From Prorocentrum cordatum (Eukaryota > Sar > Dinophyceae > Prorocentrales > Prorocentraceae), in NCBI GenBank assembly GCA_963575745.1, contig CAUYUJ010014549.1, positions 551,501-615,500 on the forward strand: 64,000 bases of DNA, in the 5' to 3' direction. The notes beneath the pieces were generated by a model. It worked only from the letters and a program-made list of their open reading frames with translations. It was not told where the DNA came from and did not search any database. Of this stretch, positions 23,273 to 35,227 are shown one piece after another. The number at the start of each line of letters is the position of its first letter. The stretch's first letter is position 1. Made by a program: the position numbers and the translations under genes.

Positions 23273-24380
23273 CGCTGGGGCCCGGCAGCCCGTGGACGCA
23301 GGATCCCATATGAGTTGTAAGTAAGGCAAGCGCAGCAACCTGCACAAAACAAACTCCTGCCAAACCAAGCGGCTCGAATGGTGGCGGCGGCCAGGAGTAG
23401 CACTAGCAACTAGCAGTGGGCAATGACAAAACAAAGGGGTATACCGAGCAGACCTGACCCCCCCACCCGCCTTGGGACTTGGGACCTAGGAAGGAGGGAG
23501 TCGAGTGGGGGAGAGGAGAGAGGAGAGGGGGAGGAGGAGGAGGGGGAAGGAGGAAGGAGGAGGGAGGAGGACGGAGGACCAGAAGGAGGAGAACAGCGGA
23601 GGAGGCGGAGGGAGGATAACGCACCCAGCGAACGAAGCCCGTCGACCGTCGATACATGCACCACGCGCGCTCTTGCATGCCAGGTGCCGCGGAGCCCCTA
23701 GCCCAGCGCCCAGCGCCCAGCTGTGGACGGCGGGCGGCCAGCGCGAGATGCTCGATGCTCGATGCTCGATGCTCGATGCTCGATGCTCTGACGCCTGACG
23801 CCGTGCGCTCTGAGCTCTGAACTCTGAAGTCTGACGTCTGACAACGCGCGCAGGTCTGCTCGGCTTGAAGAGGGCAACGGGCAAAGGGCGACGGGCAACG
23901 CGCAACGCTGCATCAGGCATCAGGCATCCGTGCCTCAGCTAGCTACAGTCGGCAACTCGCCTAAAATGTGAAACCTGAACTGCGAACTGTGAACTCGTCA
24001 CTCGTCAGCTCGACTGTCGACGGCTCTCGGCCCTCGGCACCCGCAACCCGAAACCCGCATGCCGCATGCCGCGTTAATATATTCGCTCTTCGCTCGATCC
24101 TCTTTTCCCTAGCTTATCTATAAATGATATATACGATGTCCCATTTCCTATCTCCTATCCCCCTATCTCTCTCAATCACTTTCTCTCATGTATTGCTGTC
24201 TTGCGTCTTGCTCTCGCCTCTCGCTCACACTCCTCCCTCCTCCCTCCTCGCTCCTCCTGGAGAAATCTAAAGGCCTCCAGCCCCTGGCAATGGGCGCCCC
24301 GCCTCATAGGTTGAGTGTCGCAGCTGAACCTGGTCCGTCACCCGTCACCGTCGTCCTGGATCGTCCCGGGTGCTCCATCG

Positions 24381-25186
24381 TCACTCGTCGCTCTCGTCGC
24401 TGTCGCCGTAGCCCATGCCCATGAGATTGTAACCGACAGCCATGGCCCGTTGTGTGTCAGTGTTCCGCGGCATGGCACGAATGCGCAAGCGCATCTCGCC
24501 GAGGAACACACTCAACACCACCTGCGCGACCATGTAGGCGGATGAGTCGAATGCATTGCCGGCCATGTTCTTCAAAAACGAAGAACTGAACTCCATCATG
24601 CGAGCGGCGACCTCGCTCGCCCGCGGCTGCGGCCCGAGCAATTCATCGACGAGGAAACCCATCATCATCAGATGTTCCACTCCATGGGCAAGCCTGCCTT
24701 TATGAGCTAGATAAACCAGGCTCTTCTCGGTGAGGCGCGCCGAACCATGCTTGATGAGCTCGCGGGAGCGACCGAGGGACATGTTGACATCTACGGTGCT
24801 CGGCTCATCCTCTGGCAATGACAAGTTGAGTCTCTCCAGCATGTCGAGCTGCCTGGCGGCCAACGCCTTCAAACCTGGATGTCGCGCGGCCGCGTCCTCC
24901 CCCCGGAACGGCGAGGGCTGCCACCAATCAGATCCAGCCTTCTTATTCCACACGGCGTGTCTGCCAGGCCATAAAGGGGCGGCCTCCTTCTTCTGTTTCT
25001 TCCGCGGCGGCTCAGCCGTCGTTAAGGAATTCATGTAGCCCTCTAGGATGGCGCGTCTCTCCGGGAGAAGGAACTCGTCCAAGGGGGCCGCAGGGTGGTG
25101 GGACAGGCGGGCCAATACGGCCTGCGCCTTCGCCGCGAACTCCTCCTGCGAGACGCCAGCGGCCTCGAGCAAATCGTTCTTGACAC
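24381..25186 (-). CDS. Cargo exon of unknown function with acidic C-terminus
   Basis: About 268 codons. The exon begins after an AG at 25187 (VKNDLLEAAGVSQEEFAAKA) and ends with GYGDSDESDE and a stop at 24381. A PPRKKQKKE stretch looks like a nuclear localisation signal. The rest is helical (RLAHGVEHLMMMGFLVDELL). It has no upstream ATG in phase, so an earlier exon must exist or the gene is truncated. It may be the 3' end of a separate gene or belong with the ankyrin-like fragments upstream. Family unknown. Confidence 0.5.
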
Positions 25187-25199
25187 CTTAGAACCCCCG

Positions 25200-26760
25200 C
25201 CAATCGCAAATCGGGGCGCGGGGCGCAGAGAGGGGAAAGGGAGAAGGTAGGGGAGATGGGGGGCGATGACAGAGAACAGAGACGAGAGAGGGGGGGGCGG
25301 GGATGGGGATGGAAGAGGCGAGAGACAAGAGGAAGGAGGAAAGGGATGGGGAGGAGGGGAGAAAGGAAGGGAAAAGGGGAAGGATAAGGGAGAGGATGTG
25401 AGAGGGAGGGGAGGAGGGAGGGGAGGAGGGGGGGGGAAGAAGCGGGGGAAAAGGTGAATGTGGGAGAAGGGAAGAGAGGACAAAGGTGGGGGGAAATACG
25501 TAAGAGTGGGGAGGGAGGAAGGATGAGGGACGAGGGAGAAGGAATCAGGGCCCACGGCGTCGCAATATTCCATTGGTTGGGGCTTGCTTGCGCCATCGGT
25601 TGCGCCCTCGTCCGCCGAGAATAAAACAAGCTCCTATTGCTTGCGCCATAGGTTGCGCCCTCGCCCGCCGAGAATAAAACAAGCTTTTATTGCTTGCGCC
25701 ATAGGTTGCGCCCTGGGGCGCCGAGAATAAAACGGGCCCCTAACATATGCGACCAGTTCAGTCCAGGCCAGCCCAGTTCAGCTTACTGCGCGAAAAACAA
25801 ATTCGGGCTACGCCCGAAAACAATCAAAACTAAACTCGGCGACATGTTTATTTTTTTGTTTTCTGTGCGCGCACCTACGCAGATGTATACGTGCATATTG
25901 CATATGGCAAATATGCACATAGCGAACACGCGGCCCGACGCCCGAACAAATAACCAATTGCAGGGCCCGGCTCCCGACTCCGTGCAATTGAGAAAAACAG
26001 AAAACAGAGGTGCCCTTATCCCCTCCCACCTCCCACCTCATTAACGGTTGCGCGCAGAGAGAAGTTCGGATCCCGGGGCCCGAGGCAGTGCGAAGCACGG
26101 GACATGGGGCGCGCGACATCGCGGGGGCGCACTCGCGCGCCCCCGCGCTTCACGCGCGGCACAGCGCGCAACCCCGCGCCCCATGCCCCCATCGCGCGCG
26201 CGGGGGGGGGGGGGCGTTAGCGCGCGGCGCGCGGCCCCCTCTCCCCGCGCGCGGATGCTTCCCCCTGTGGGGCCGCGAAACGTTTGGGGCATGGGGAATG
26301 GGCGGGGGCACGGGGGATGAGGAATGGGAAATGGGAAATGAGGATGAGGAGTGGGGAGCGGGGAATGGGCGGGGCGAAATCATTTCATGTGGATGCAGAC
26401 GCACCCGCTGGGGGCTGGGGCCTTAGGCCTTAGGCTTTAGACCTTAGATTCTAAATTGAGCTCCCAACGGGGTCGCGAAGCGCGAAGCGTGGGAGGGGCG
26501 CGCCGAAAACCGAGGCGGGGGGCGGCGCGCGGGCGCGCGGGCGCAGCCGCTCGGGCTTCAGGCTCTAGCCAGGCGATGCGACGGGGGCCCCCGCCCCCCC
26601 TTAGGATGTCGGTCGTTTGACTGTTTGACTTGTTTCTTGTTCGGTGGTCGGGGGTCTGGGGTCTGGGGACCGAGGTCCGAGGGGATTGCATAATGGATAA
26701 TCGGCGGTCTCCACTGCGGCTGGGGGCTGGGGAGGGGGGATGGGGGGATAGGCGAGGAGC
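25200..26760. other. Purine-rich spacer with small tandem duplications, no gene
   Basis: At 25200-25550 the plus strand is almost pure purine. At 25600-25740 a roughly 55-bp unit containing TTGCGCC, GCCGAGAATAAAAC is repeated about three times. A C/G-rich tract with a poly-G run follows at about 26200-26215. No coding frame is supported. Confidence 0.55.
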
Positions 26761-27999
26761 TCAAACGCCGCGGCCTCGACGCCTTGACCTCGTTGACATT
26801 GTCAACCTGGTGGACGGGCTGGCCGCACTCCACCGCGCGCCGCGTTCTTCAATCAACGCGCTGCAGGCTGCAGCTTGGCTGGCGTTGTTGTCGGCTCGGC
26901 CGGCCTCCTTCAGGAGCGCCGCGCAACCCTCCAGCACCATCCCGCGGCAACCCGAGTAGTTAGCGTCGGGGCCGAAAATGCGCGCTGCCAGGGGCAACGG
27001 GCAACAGCCCGGCGCCCCCGCCAGCCGCGCGGCTCAAATGGGGCCGCCCTGGGGGCCGGGAGCGGCACGTGGACGCAGCCGCTGGAAGCTGGAAGCTGGA
27101 CCTCGCGCCATTTGCTGCGGCCAGCGGCCAGCGGCCAGCGGCCGGCGGCGACGCGCGCGAGGCTCTCATCTCTGACGCGCGCGAAACGCGCGTTTCGAGC
27201 TCATAGCCCGACGGCTCACGGCCTGCGGCTTGCGGCATGTATCTCCACCTCCAAAGCGCCGTCTTCGTCCATGGGCCCGCGTTGCCCAAGATGTGGGATG
27301 TGGGATGCGGCCTTCGCGCGCCTCTCCGTCCGCAATGCCATCCTCGGACGCGCCTGCGCGCGCGGCGTGCATCGCAAGAGGCAAGCGCCCATCCTAGAAC
27401 TCGCGACAAGAGGCAAGACCGGGTAATATTTGAGAGCCCCCACGATGCGCTTCGCACGCTCGGGCAAGGGCGCAGCGACCCGCCGCGTGGCCGATGCGGG
27501 CACTTGGCGAAATGCAGGTAGGCCGTAGGACGTAGGACGCGAGCTCGGGCTTGCTCTGCCTTGTCCGCTATCGCCTCAAGTCGCTCAAGGGGCATGAAGC
27601 TTCCCTTGCCATCGTGCGCAGTCAGCTGCGGCGCGATTCGGTCGGCCGTCAATTGCCCGAGATAAAAGACAGGCCAGCCGCCGGCGCGGCGAAGGCATCC
27701 GCATACTGCAACAAAGCAGTCTCCACCATGTCCTTCGCCATCTTGTCCAACGAGTTTTTTACTTTCGTCGCTCTCTGCGGCGTTCCGCCTAACGTGGGCG
27801 ACCTGTCAATCCGATTGACCTCTGCTACGCGGCCACGTGCGCGGCGCAAGGCTTGATCGCCGTCATCGCACGCATCAACGGATGCCGCGTGCTCTAAGAG
27901 CTGTGCTATCACGTGCTCACGCCCGCGCCGCGCAGCGATATGGTGCGCAGAGCGCAGTGCCCCCCGCGGCGCCTGCTGAATGCTGAAGTCAACAGTCAA
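26761..27999 (-). pseudogene. Possible ankyrin-repeat gene fragments
   Basis: At 27999-27880 the minus strand reads HHIAARRGREHVIAQLLEHA, close to an ankyrin repeat helix pair but lacking the TALH start. Further coding-like pieces are KNSLDKMAKDMVETALLQYA (about 27760-27690), a second frame PLERLEAIADKAEQARARV (about 27600-27545), and GMVLEGCAALLKEAGRADNN (about 26950-26880). They lie in different frames, so they are exons with unrecognised junctions or decayed remains. Moderate-to-low support. Confidence 0.3.
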
Positions 28000-30900
28000 C
28001 AGTCAACAAGACATTCAAGCCACTCTTCGCGACTGGCGCAAACGCTCCCACGGCTTACGGCTTGCAGCTTGCAGCTTGCGCAAGCCGAACCTGGTGCCTT
28101 GGTGCACCATCGCCAGTCACCTAATTTCAGTCCATGTGCATCTGCATCGCCTCCACCTCGATCCTCGGCCCCCATCCCCCATCCGCCATCCGCCGCTGCT
28201 GCTCGCGCCTCGCGCCCTCTGCGCGCACGCGGGCCAGCGCCCCCGGCCGCCGGCCACCGCTGCTTCCGCGAAATCGCGGCAGCTGGTCGCCAGAGAAAGT
28301 TTACGCGCCCTCTGCGACTCCTTGCGCGTGCGTCCCACAAGGGGCAAGGGGTTCACCTGGCCTTGCCGTTCCCATGACGGGGCGGTAGCCCGTGGGTCCG
28401 CGCAAGGATGGGGGGCTCGCCAATGTTGGCAAGGCCGCGGTCAGAGGGTTTAACCTCTCTGGCCGAGCGCCGAGCGCCGAGGGGCCATGGGCCATGGGGC
28501 GGCAAGCGGCAAGCGGCAACCACGCCGCGGGCGCTACATGCCCGGCCGCCGCGAAAACTTGCGGATCTGGGATCTGGCGCCGCGCGCCGCAGCCGCCGCG
28601 CGGCGCCCGGCGCCCTATGGCGCGGGGCGCCCGCGAGGGCATTGTTGGGACAGGAGAAAGGAGAAAAGAGAAAGGACGACGACGAGGAACGAGGACCCAT
28701 CACTTGCCGCTCGCGGCTCGCGCAGGCACGCGCGCCACGGCGGCAACCGCGCCTAAAGAAAAAAGAAAGGAATGGGGGCAAGGCACAGGGCAAGGAGGGC
28801 GGGGGGCGCGAGGGACATACAATCAACAATCAACAACGAAACGTGTTTCTGGCGCGTCGCGCGTCGCGTGGGCCCGTTGACCGTTTCTGGTTTACGTGCA
28901 TGCTGCATGCCATGCGATGGCAAGCAACGCGCAAATCATATGGCGCGCGGCGTACGCGTGCCCCGATGAAGGTTGTAAAAGTTGCGCGCGGTACGCGGTG
29001 CGCGCGCGCCGTGTGAAGCAAATGAGGGCAAGCGCAGCGCGTGGAAGTTAAGAATTTTCATGTTCAAGTAGTCGAAATCAAAAACATGCGTTCTATAGTC
29101 TATAGTACAATCAACAATCAAATTCATGTTACATTGCCACAGTGCCAGCCGAAAAGTTCGATAATCTGACGATTGGTTGTGGAGTGGGAACATTTGCTCC
29201 AACATGTTCTCTCTCTCTCTCTCTCTCTCTCTGCCTCTCTTCATTCTCTCCTCTCTCGTAATCGACGCCGCGGACAAGCGGGTTGTCGACCTGCCTTGGA
29301 TGCCTTCAGCCTTCAGGCGAGCTTGAGGCCGGCGCCGCGACAAGACACCGATGCGTCACACACACGCAAGCACACCTTTTCCACGCCTCCGCGGGGACAC
29401 CTCCAGCGCGCAGCGCGTCCAACATAGTCCACAGCCCGCAGCCCACAAACGACGCATGCCACATACACGCAACACGCAACCCACACGCACAAACACGCGC
29501 GCACCTCGCACCTCGCACCTCGCACCTGTCACTTGTTTCGACCGCGGCGCGGCGAACGCACTGTCGTGACACGTGACAGGCAACTAGAGACACGCGCACC
29601 GCGCACACACGCCCGCGCACCGCGCGCAAGCGCACTCTCTTTTTCATCCTCCAACGCCCAACGCGAGGACGACTCCAGCGGGCGCGCTATGAATCGGGAT
29701 TCGGGATGCGAAACATAAATTGAATATTGAATTCCAACACACACACGCACGCATGCACGCACACACGCACGCACGTCACGCGTCTTCTGCGCACTCAACC
29801 TATTTCCCTACCGCCTAGAGCCTATAGCCTAGAGCCTAGAGTCATCCAATGCCGCCTAGAGTCATCTGTCATCCAATGCCAGGCGGAGCATGCGCCGAGA
29901 AACGCATCCAATGCCGCCGAACGCCAAATGCAAATTTGCAAACCAATCTGGAATCTGGTCTCAGGCTGGCTCAGGTCATAGGTATTTGGCATTGGGGCTT
30001 GGTCTGAAATCTTAGGTGCATGCGCGGGGAGAGCCAGAGGGTTCCAGGTTCCAGCGGAAGGAGGAAGGACCTAGGACCTACCACCTACGAGAAACGAAGC
30101 ATGTAACATGGAACACTGAGCCTCATTTCAACATCTTAACGGGGTTGATACTCCTTCTGGGGGTCGGCGGAATGGCGTAAGCCACATGAATCATTGATCA
30201 CAAATCACACTGGGGTTACTCCTTACTCCTGAGCCCTGAGCTTGCTACGCTGCACTTTGCGACACCTGGGCCCTGGGGGGAGAGGGGGGAGAGGAGAGAG
30301 GGGAGGGGGGAGGAGGGAGGGAAGAAAGTGGAAGGAGGAGTGGGGAGTTGGGTGAAAAGGGAAAGGGGAGAGGAGGGAGGAGGAAGGAGGAAGGAGGAAG
30401 GAGGGCAAGAGGTAGGAGGTAGGAGGTAGGGAGTAGGGAGGTAGGGGGTAGGAGAGGGGAGAGGGGAGAGGGGAGAGGGGATTGGATACTGGATGGGGGG
30501 GAGGTCGGCAGGAGGCGGGAGGTGGCAGGGGAGGAGGGGGGGATGCATTGCCTCCAACGGGGCGATCGGGCGATCGGGATCGTCGTCGTCGCGAGTCGTG
30601 AGTCATGAGTCTTTAGGTGCCGGGCGTCGGCACGACAACGGGCAAGTGCTTTGGAGCTTGGAGCTCGGCAAAGTCAGCTGTCAGCTCTCAGCTCCCTGCC
30701 CCTGACTCCCTGCCCCCTACGGGCTATGGGCCATGGGCTATGGGCTATGGGGCCACGGGCCACGAGCCACGAACCGTTTGAGGTGCGTGCCGATTGCCGA
30801 TATGGAATATGGAATATGGAATATGGAGATATAGACGGTCTGGGGTCCGGGGCCTGGGGCCTGGGGGCCTGGGGGGTGCGGGGATGCATGCGAACGGCGA

Positions 30901-32438
30901 ACGGTGCCACCAGCAGGGGGCTCAGAGTTTTGTTTCGTGTGCATCTGCAAATTCCGAGTGCGGGGTGTGGAGTGTGGGGCGTGGGACTGGGGAAAGGGGG
31001 AAGGGGGGCTTGGGGCTTGCCCAGCACCCAGCACCCAGCAGCGACGTGGCATGTGGCATGTGGCAGAGGGCATGAGGAGATCGGAGATCAGGAGGTGAGA
31101 GGCGAGAGGTGAGAGGTGAGGTGAGAGGTGAGACGTGAGAGGTGGAAGGTGGAAGGTGGAGGGTGGATGATCAAGAAGCAGGGATCAACCAAGCTTGGTT
31201 AGGGTAAGCGCCAAGGCCCAAGGCGCCCAGGCTGATGACTGCTGACTGCTGACTGTTTCCTGGTTTCTGATTCCAGCTTCCTGCTCCCTGCTCGTCGGGA
31301 TTCGGGATGATGGCGGGAGGCGGCCTCTGCCCGGCGTTGCGGGCGGCGGCCTATCTCCCATCTGTCACCTTTCACCTTTGACCATTGTGTAGGCCGTAGG
31401 CGGTAGGCGTGCCAGAGGCCAGAGGCGAGATGCCAGATCAGATGTCAGAATGCCAGAATCGGGATTCCTAAGCTAGTCTTGGCCTCTTGGCCAGGGCCAT
31501 CCTGGCCCAGGATCGGAGCGCGCGCCTTGATTGGCCAGGGCATGGGGCATGGGGCATAGGGCATAGGGCATAGGGCATGGGGCATGGAGTATGGAGTCGG
31601 AAGGCGGAGGAGGATGCAGGAACTGGGGGACGGAGGGAAAAGGGAGAGCGGGAGAGGGAGAAGGGAACACGGAAGTGGCAAAGAGCAAGGAGCAAGGATG
31701 GCGCCCACGCTGATCCCGGGCGCAGTGTGGCCGCGGCCTGGAAGCACTGAGCACTGCTGGGCAAAGATGGGACCTTCACCATCCATCACGAAGCGCCCTT
31801 GCCTGCTATCCGCCACCGTGCCCCCCTGGCACGCGGCGCGCTGAGGCGTGGTACGTAACGCGCAACGAGGGGGCCGACGCCCAACGTGGCCCAATATGGC
31901 ATATGGCCCCAGACGCCCAGACCCCAGACCGCGCCAGATGGAAGCTGGAAGCTGGAACCAATATGGCTTCCTACCCCCGATCCCCTATTCCCGTGGGCCG
32001 TGGGCCCGAGAGGGCCTCGGATGGAAGATGGAAGATGGACCCACGACCTAAGACCTAAGACCTACGACCCGCGATGTCATCGAGCATCGAGCATCGAGGC
32101 AGCCCCCCGAGATGCCGAGATGCCGAGAGGCGAGAGGACCAAGACAATCCAAAAAAGCCCCAGAATCCCACGGCAGAGGGGAGGGCCCCACAACGGCCGA
32201 CGGCGCGAAAGGGACGCACGACGCACGATAACCCCAGGAAAGCAGAAAGCGGAGAGCCGCAGGCAGTGTATTTGAAAGGGTGCGCAGACCTGCGCAAGCG
32301 CGCAGGACCACTGATCACTTAGAGTCTAGAGAACAGAGAACAGAGAACTGCGTCCTCGCAAATTATGCGAGAGGGGGCAGGGGGCTGCAATGCCATGCCC
32401 CACTCGCTCCACTAGCTCGCTAGCTGCTAGCTCGCTGC
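28000..32438. other. Long spacer of scrambled short-word repeats, no gene seen
   Basis: Dense GC-rich sequence made of locally repeated short words (GGGCATGGGGCATAGGGCAT type at 31540-31590, AGGTGAGAGGTGAG at 31080-31160). Also present are a CT run (about 29212-29232), ACAC-rich stretches (29340-29780) and a purine-rich minisatellite (30280-30480). One minus-strand stretch at 31830-31700 reads protein-like (TVADSRQGRFVMDGEGPIFA) and could be an exon, but without supporting motifs. Confidence 0.45.
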
Positions 32439-33869
32439 TCACTTAAGCCCCTGATCCCAAAGCGTATTCTCACACACGCGCACCTTCCAGTCCAGGTCCG
32501 AGAGCCTACCCGAAGTCTCAGTAGTCTGCTGGTTCACCTGCGTCATCTGCCGATCTATCTGGTCCATGCGGTTGGTGATGGTCTGCATCTCATTAGTATT
32601 ATGCCGGCTCACCTGCGTCATCTCCTGACCCAGCTGGTCCATGCGGTTGGTGATGGCCTGCATCTGCTGCTCCGTATTGGCCAAAGCCAAGGTGGTGGCC
32701 AAGGCAGATGCTCTGTCACCTGCTCCGTCACCTGCTGCTGCACCTGCTGCTCCGTCACCTGCTGCTGCACCTGCTGCTCCGGCACCTGCTGCCGCACCTG
32801 CTGATCCGCTCGATCCGCCCGATGCCGCGGCTGCCTCCAGTGCTTGCACGCGTGCCTCGGAGGCCTGCAGGCGATCATTTGCATCCCTAAGCTGCCTCTG
32901 GAGCTGTTCTGAGCATCCCTCAGCCGCCTGGAGACGATCCTCCATTGCCTTCATGCGCTGGTCCCAGCCTGCTAGATGCCGCACGAAGAATTGCTCCAAT
33001 GGCTCCTGCAAGCGAGTCGTCATGCCCATCACGCGCTGGTCCGTCTCCAGCAGCTGATCCTGCACTTGCCGCAATTGATCCGATAGTTGGTCCTGGATGC
33101 GCTGGACCTCGCGCTCGGCCTTCTGCAAGTTGGTCTCCGCGCTGGACATCGTCGTCTCCGCATCCTGCAGATGGGTCCCCGCGCGGGTAACCGTCGCCTC
33201 CGCGCGCTGCAACGTGCCCTCCGCCTCCTGCACCTGTTTCGCCAGGCTATCGCGAACCTCCTGCGCCCGCTGCAGAGTCTGCAGAGAGGTGTCCACAGTC
33301 TTGCGAAATGCAGCCGCCTCGTTCGCCTGGGCCTGCGACCACGCTGGCCAAGACTGACCTGCACCATCACTTGGAGCAGCTGCTGCCTGAGTGGGCTGCC
33401 CGCGGAGCTGCCTGTCATCACCAGCTGCTGCCGCAACGCCTGCACCTGGCGGAGCTCCTGGTGGCGGACTTGGCCGAGGCGGAGGAACTGGTGCCGCTCC
33501 CGCTGCGGCTCCCGCTGCCGCTGCCGCTGGCGCATCCGCTGCCGCTGCCGCTGCCGCTGCCGCGTGCCGGACGCCGCCCCACGAGGCTGGGCGCGGGGGC
33601 CGCTGTGGGTTCGAGATCACAGCATCCTCTTGGCCAGATTCTTTCAACCACGCCATCAAGAGTGCATCAACCCTGCTCAGGTGCTTCTCCGACATCAGGT
33701 GGGCGTCCCAGTCCGCGTGCTCCCCGCGATTGCAGCAGTGCGCGTTGCAAAGTTCGCAATGGAAACATTGCCACTCAAGTGCATACTTGAGGTAGTTGAC
33801 GGGCTCCATAGTCGACTCCCAGACCTGCGGCGCGATCATGGCTGTCGTCGGCGTAGCCCTGCGAGACAT
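32439..33869 (-). CDS. Single-exon U1-type zinc finger and coiled-coil protein
   Basis: 476 codons from a clear ATG (33867-33869). Near residue 35 a U1-like C2H2 finger reads FHCELCNAHCC, then HADWDAHLMSEKH (C-x2-C, H-x5-H), a type that binds RNA or DNA. A Pro/Ala-rich linker follows. A long heptad coiled coil comes next (about residues 195-340: LQKAEREVQRIQDQLSDQLR), then an Ala/Gly-rich hinge and a second helical segment with repeated ITNRMDQL units. No introns are apparent. A relict spliced-leader-like sequence lies 133 bases upstream (34003-34020), suggesting a retroposed mRNA. It is carried by the giant element; role unknown. Confidence 0.72.
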   Translation of the reverse strand: MSRRATPTTAMIAPQVWESTMEPVNYLKYALEWQCFHCELCNAHCCNRGEHADWDAHLMSEKHLSRVDALLMAWLKESGQEDAVISNPQRPPRPASWGGVRHAAAAAAAAADAPAAAAAGAAAGAAPVPPPRPSPPPGAPPGAGVAAAAGDDRQLRGQPTQAAAAPSDGAGQSWPAWSQAQANEAAAFRKTVDTSLQTLQRAQEVRDSLAKQVQEAEGTLQRAEATVTRAGTHLQDAETTMSSAETNLQKAEREVQRIQDQLSDQLRQVQDQLLETDQRVMGMTTRLQEPLEQFFVRHLAGWDQRMKAMEDRLQAAEGCSEQLQRQLRDANDRLQASEARVQALEAAAASGGSSGSAGAAAGAGAAGAAAGDGAAGAAAGDGAGDRASALATTLALANTEQQMQAITNRMDQLGQEMTQVSRHNTNEMQTITNRMDQIDRQMTQVNQQTTETSGRLSDLDWKVRVCENTLWDQGLK

Positions 33870-34002
33870 GTCTGCAGGCTGCGCCCGCCGCCCGCACTAT
33901 GAGAAGGCAGTTCGCTGTTCGCTAGCCGCTAGCTGCTAGCTGAATGCTGAATGTCGACTGCTGACTTGTCGATGCTCAATGCTCGACTGGATGTCGAGCG
34001 TC

Positions 34003-34020
34003 GAGCCAAAACGACTGCGG
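34003..34020 (-). other. Relict DinoSL-like sequence upstream of the 33869 gene
   Basis: The minus strand reads CCGCAGTCGTTTTGGCTC. Over the 21-base core of the dinoflagellate spliced leader about 16 positions match, including the run TTTTGGCTC. The position, 133 bases before an intronless ORF, is what a reverse-transcribed trans-spliced mRNA would leave. Confidence 0.55.
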
Positions 34021-34029
34021 CCATCGGCC

Positions 34030-34992
34030 ATCTCGTGTTTCGTGTTGGCACTTTGCATGGGGGCTTCTTGGAAGCCTTCTAGGGGGCCGGGGGCCTGCTG
34101 AAAGCGCCGAGCGTCGAAGTTCGTGTGCCCCCATCCCCCATCTTGGATCTTGGGGTCCTGGATCCTGGATCCTGGGCCCAACGCTCTCTGATCTCTGACC
34201 CAGTCCGCGGCGCGCGGCTACCTTCGCGCCCCGCGCCCCTGGGGCGCGACCGGCGACCTAACATCTTGCAGTGACCAATTGCCCTCGCACCTCGCACCTC
34301 CTCCCTCCCCCCCCCCCCTCCCCCCTCCCCCCCGAGCCCCGAGGGGTGATGGGGGGGAGAGATGCGAGATGAGGAATGAGAGGGGAAGGAGAGGGGAGAG
34401 GGGAGATGGGAGGGAGAGGGAGGAGGGAGGAGGGAGGTGGAGAGTGCGACTGCATACTGCATACTGCATGATGCATGATGCATGATGCATGAGGGATTGG
34501 GGCTTGGGGCTTGGGGCAGTTGGAAGAACGAGTGAAGAATGAAGAATGCAGGATGCAGGATGCAGAATGGGATGCGGGATGCGGCATGGACAGCGGGTTG
34601 GCATGGGAGAGTGGAGATGGGAGATGGGAGGGAAGAGGGAAGGGAAGAGGGATGAGAGGGAAGAGGGGAAGGGGGATGGGGCCGAGGGTCGAGATGGGGG
34701 ATTGGGGATGGGGGGAGGGGGAGGGAGAATGAGCGGTGGGAGGTGGGAGGGGTGGAGGGTGGAGGGTGGAGGGAGAAGAGAGGAGAAAGGAGAGAGGAGA
34801 GGGGAGAGGGGGGGGGAGGGAGGGAGGAGTGGGAGGAGGGAGGAGGGAGGAGAGGGGCGAGCGGGAGTTGACGGTAGACGGTAGACGGTAGACGAGCAGG
34901 TCTCGGGCCTCGAGGTGACAGATCACAGATCACTGTCAGATGTCAGATGTACGACGTAGGACGCAGGACCCAAGAACCCAGGACTCAGGATC
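34030..34992. other. Purine-rich spacer, no gene
   Basis: The plus strand is mostly GA-rich (GGGAGAGGGGAGATGG type words), with a TGCATGATGCATGATGCATGA repeat at about 34455-34490 and a C-run at 34305-34330. Open frames on the minus strand are Ser/Pro low complexity. Confidence 0.55.
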
Positions 34993-35227
34993 TCAGGATG
35001 GCTGATGGCTGAGGGGGAGACACAAAATGTAAAGGCGTGTTCGCGAACAGGGGAAGCCAAAATGCCTGGGATCCAGCTGCAAGGTGACCGAGGCAAAGCC
35101 GGCCTCTGTGCTGAGGCGGTACACCGCCACGTCCAGGTTGGAGGGCCCCATGATGGTGTACTTCCCCCCCGCCGACTTGTGCCTCGGCGGGGTCTTCAGG
35201 GTCTCGACATTCTCCAGAATAGCCCAC
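34993..35227 (-). CDS. C5-methyltransferase-like exon with motifs VI and VIII
   Basis: The minus strand reads WAILENVETLKTPPRHKSAG, then GPSNLDVAVYRLSTEAGF, LQLDPRHFGFP and CSRTRLYILC. C5-cytosine methyltransferases have an ENV motif (VI) that contacts the target base and a QxRxR-like motif (VIII). Here these are LENVETL and SRTRL, and the order and spacing agree. An acceptor AG at 35228 and phase 2 entry fit the exon at 40588-40544. The 3' end of the exon is uncertain; the frame runs to a stop near 34993. Confidence 0.65.

Noticed and set aside
34079-34933. Ser/Pro-rich ORF of 284 codons on the minus strand
   Set aside because: Low-complexity CT-rich DNA, open in three frames, no motif.
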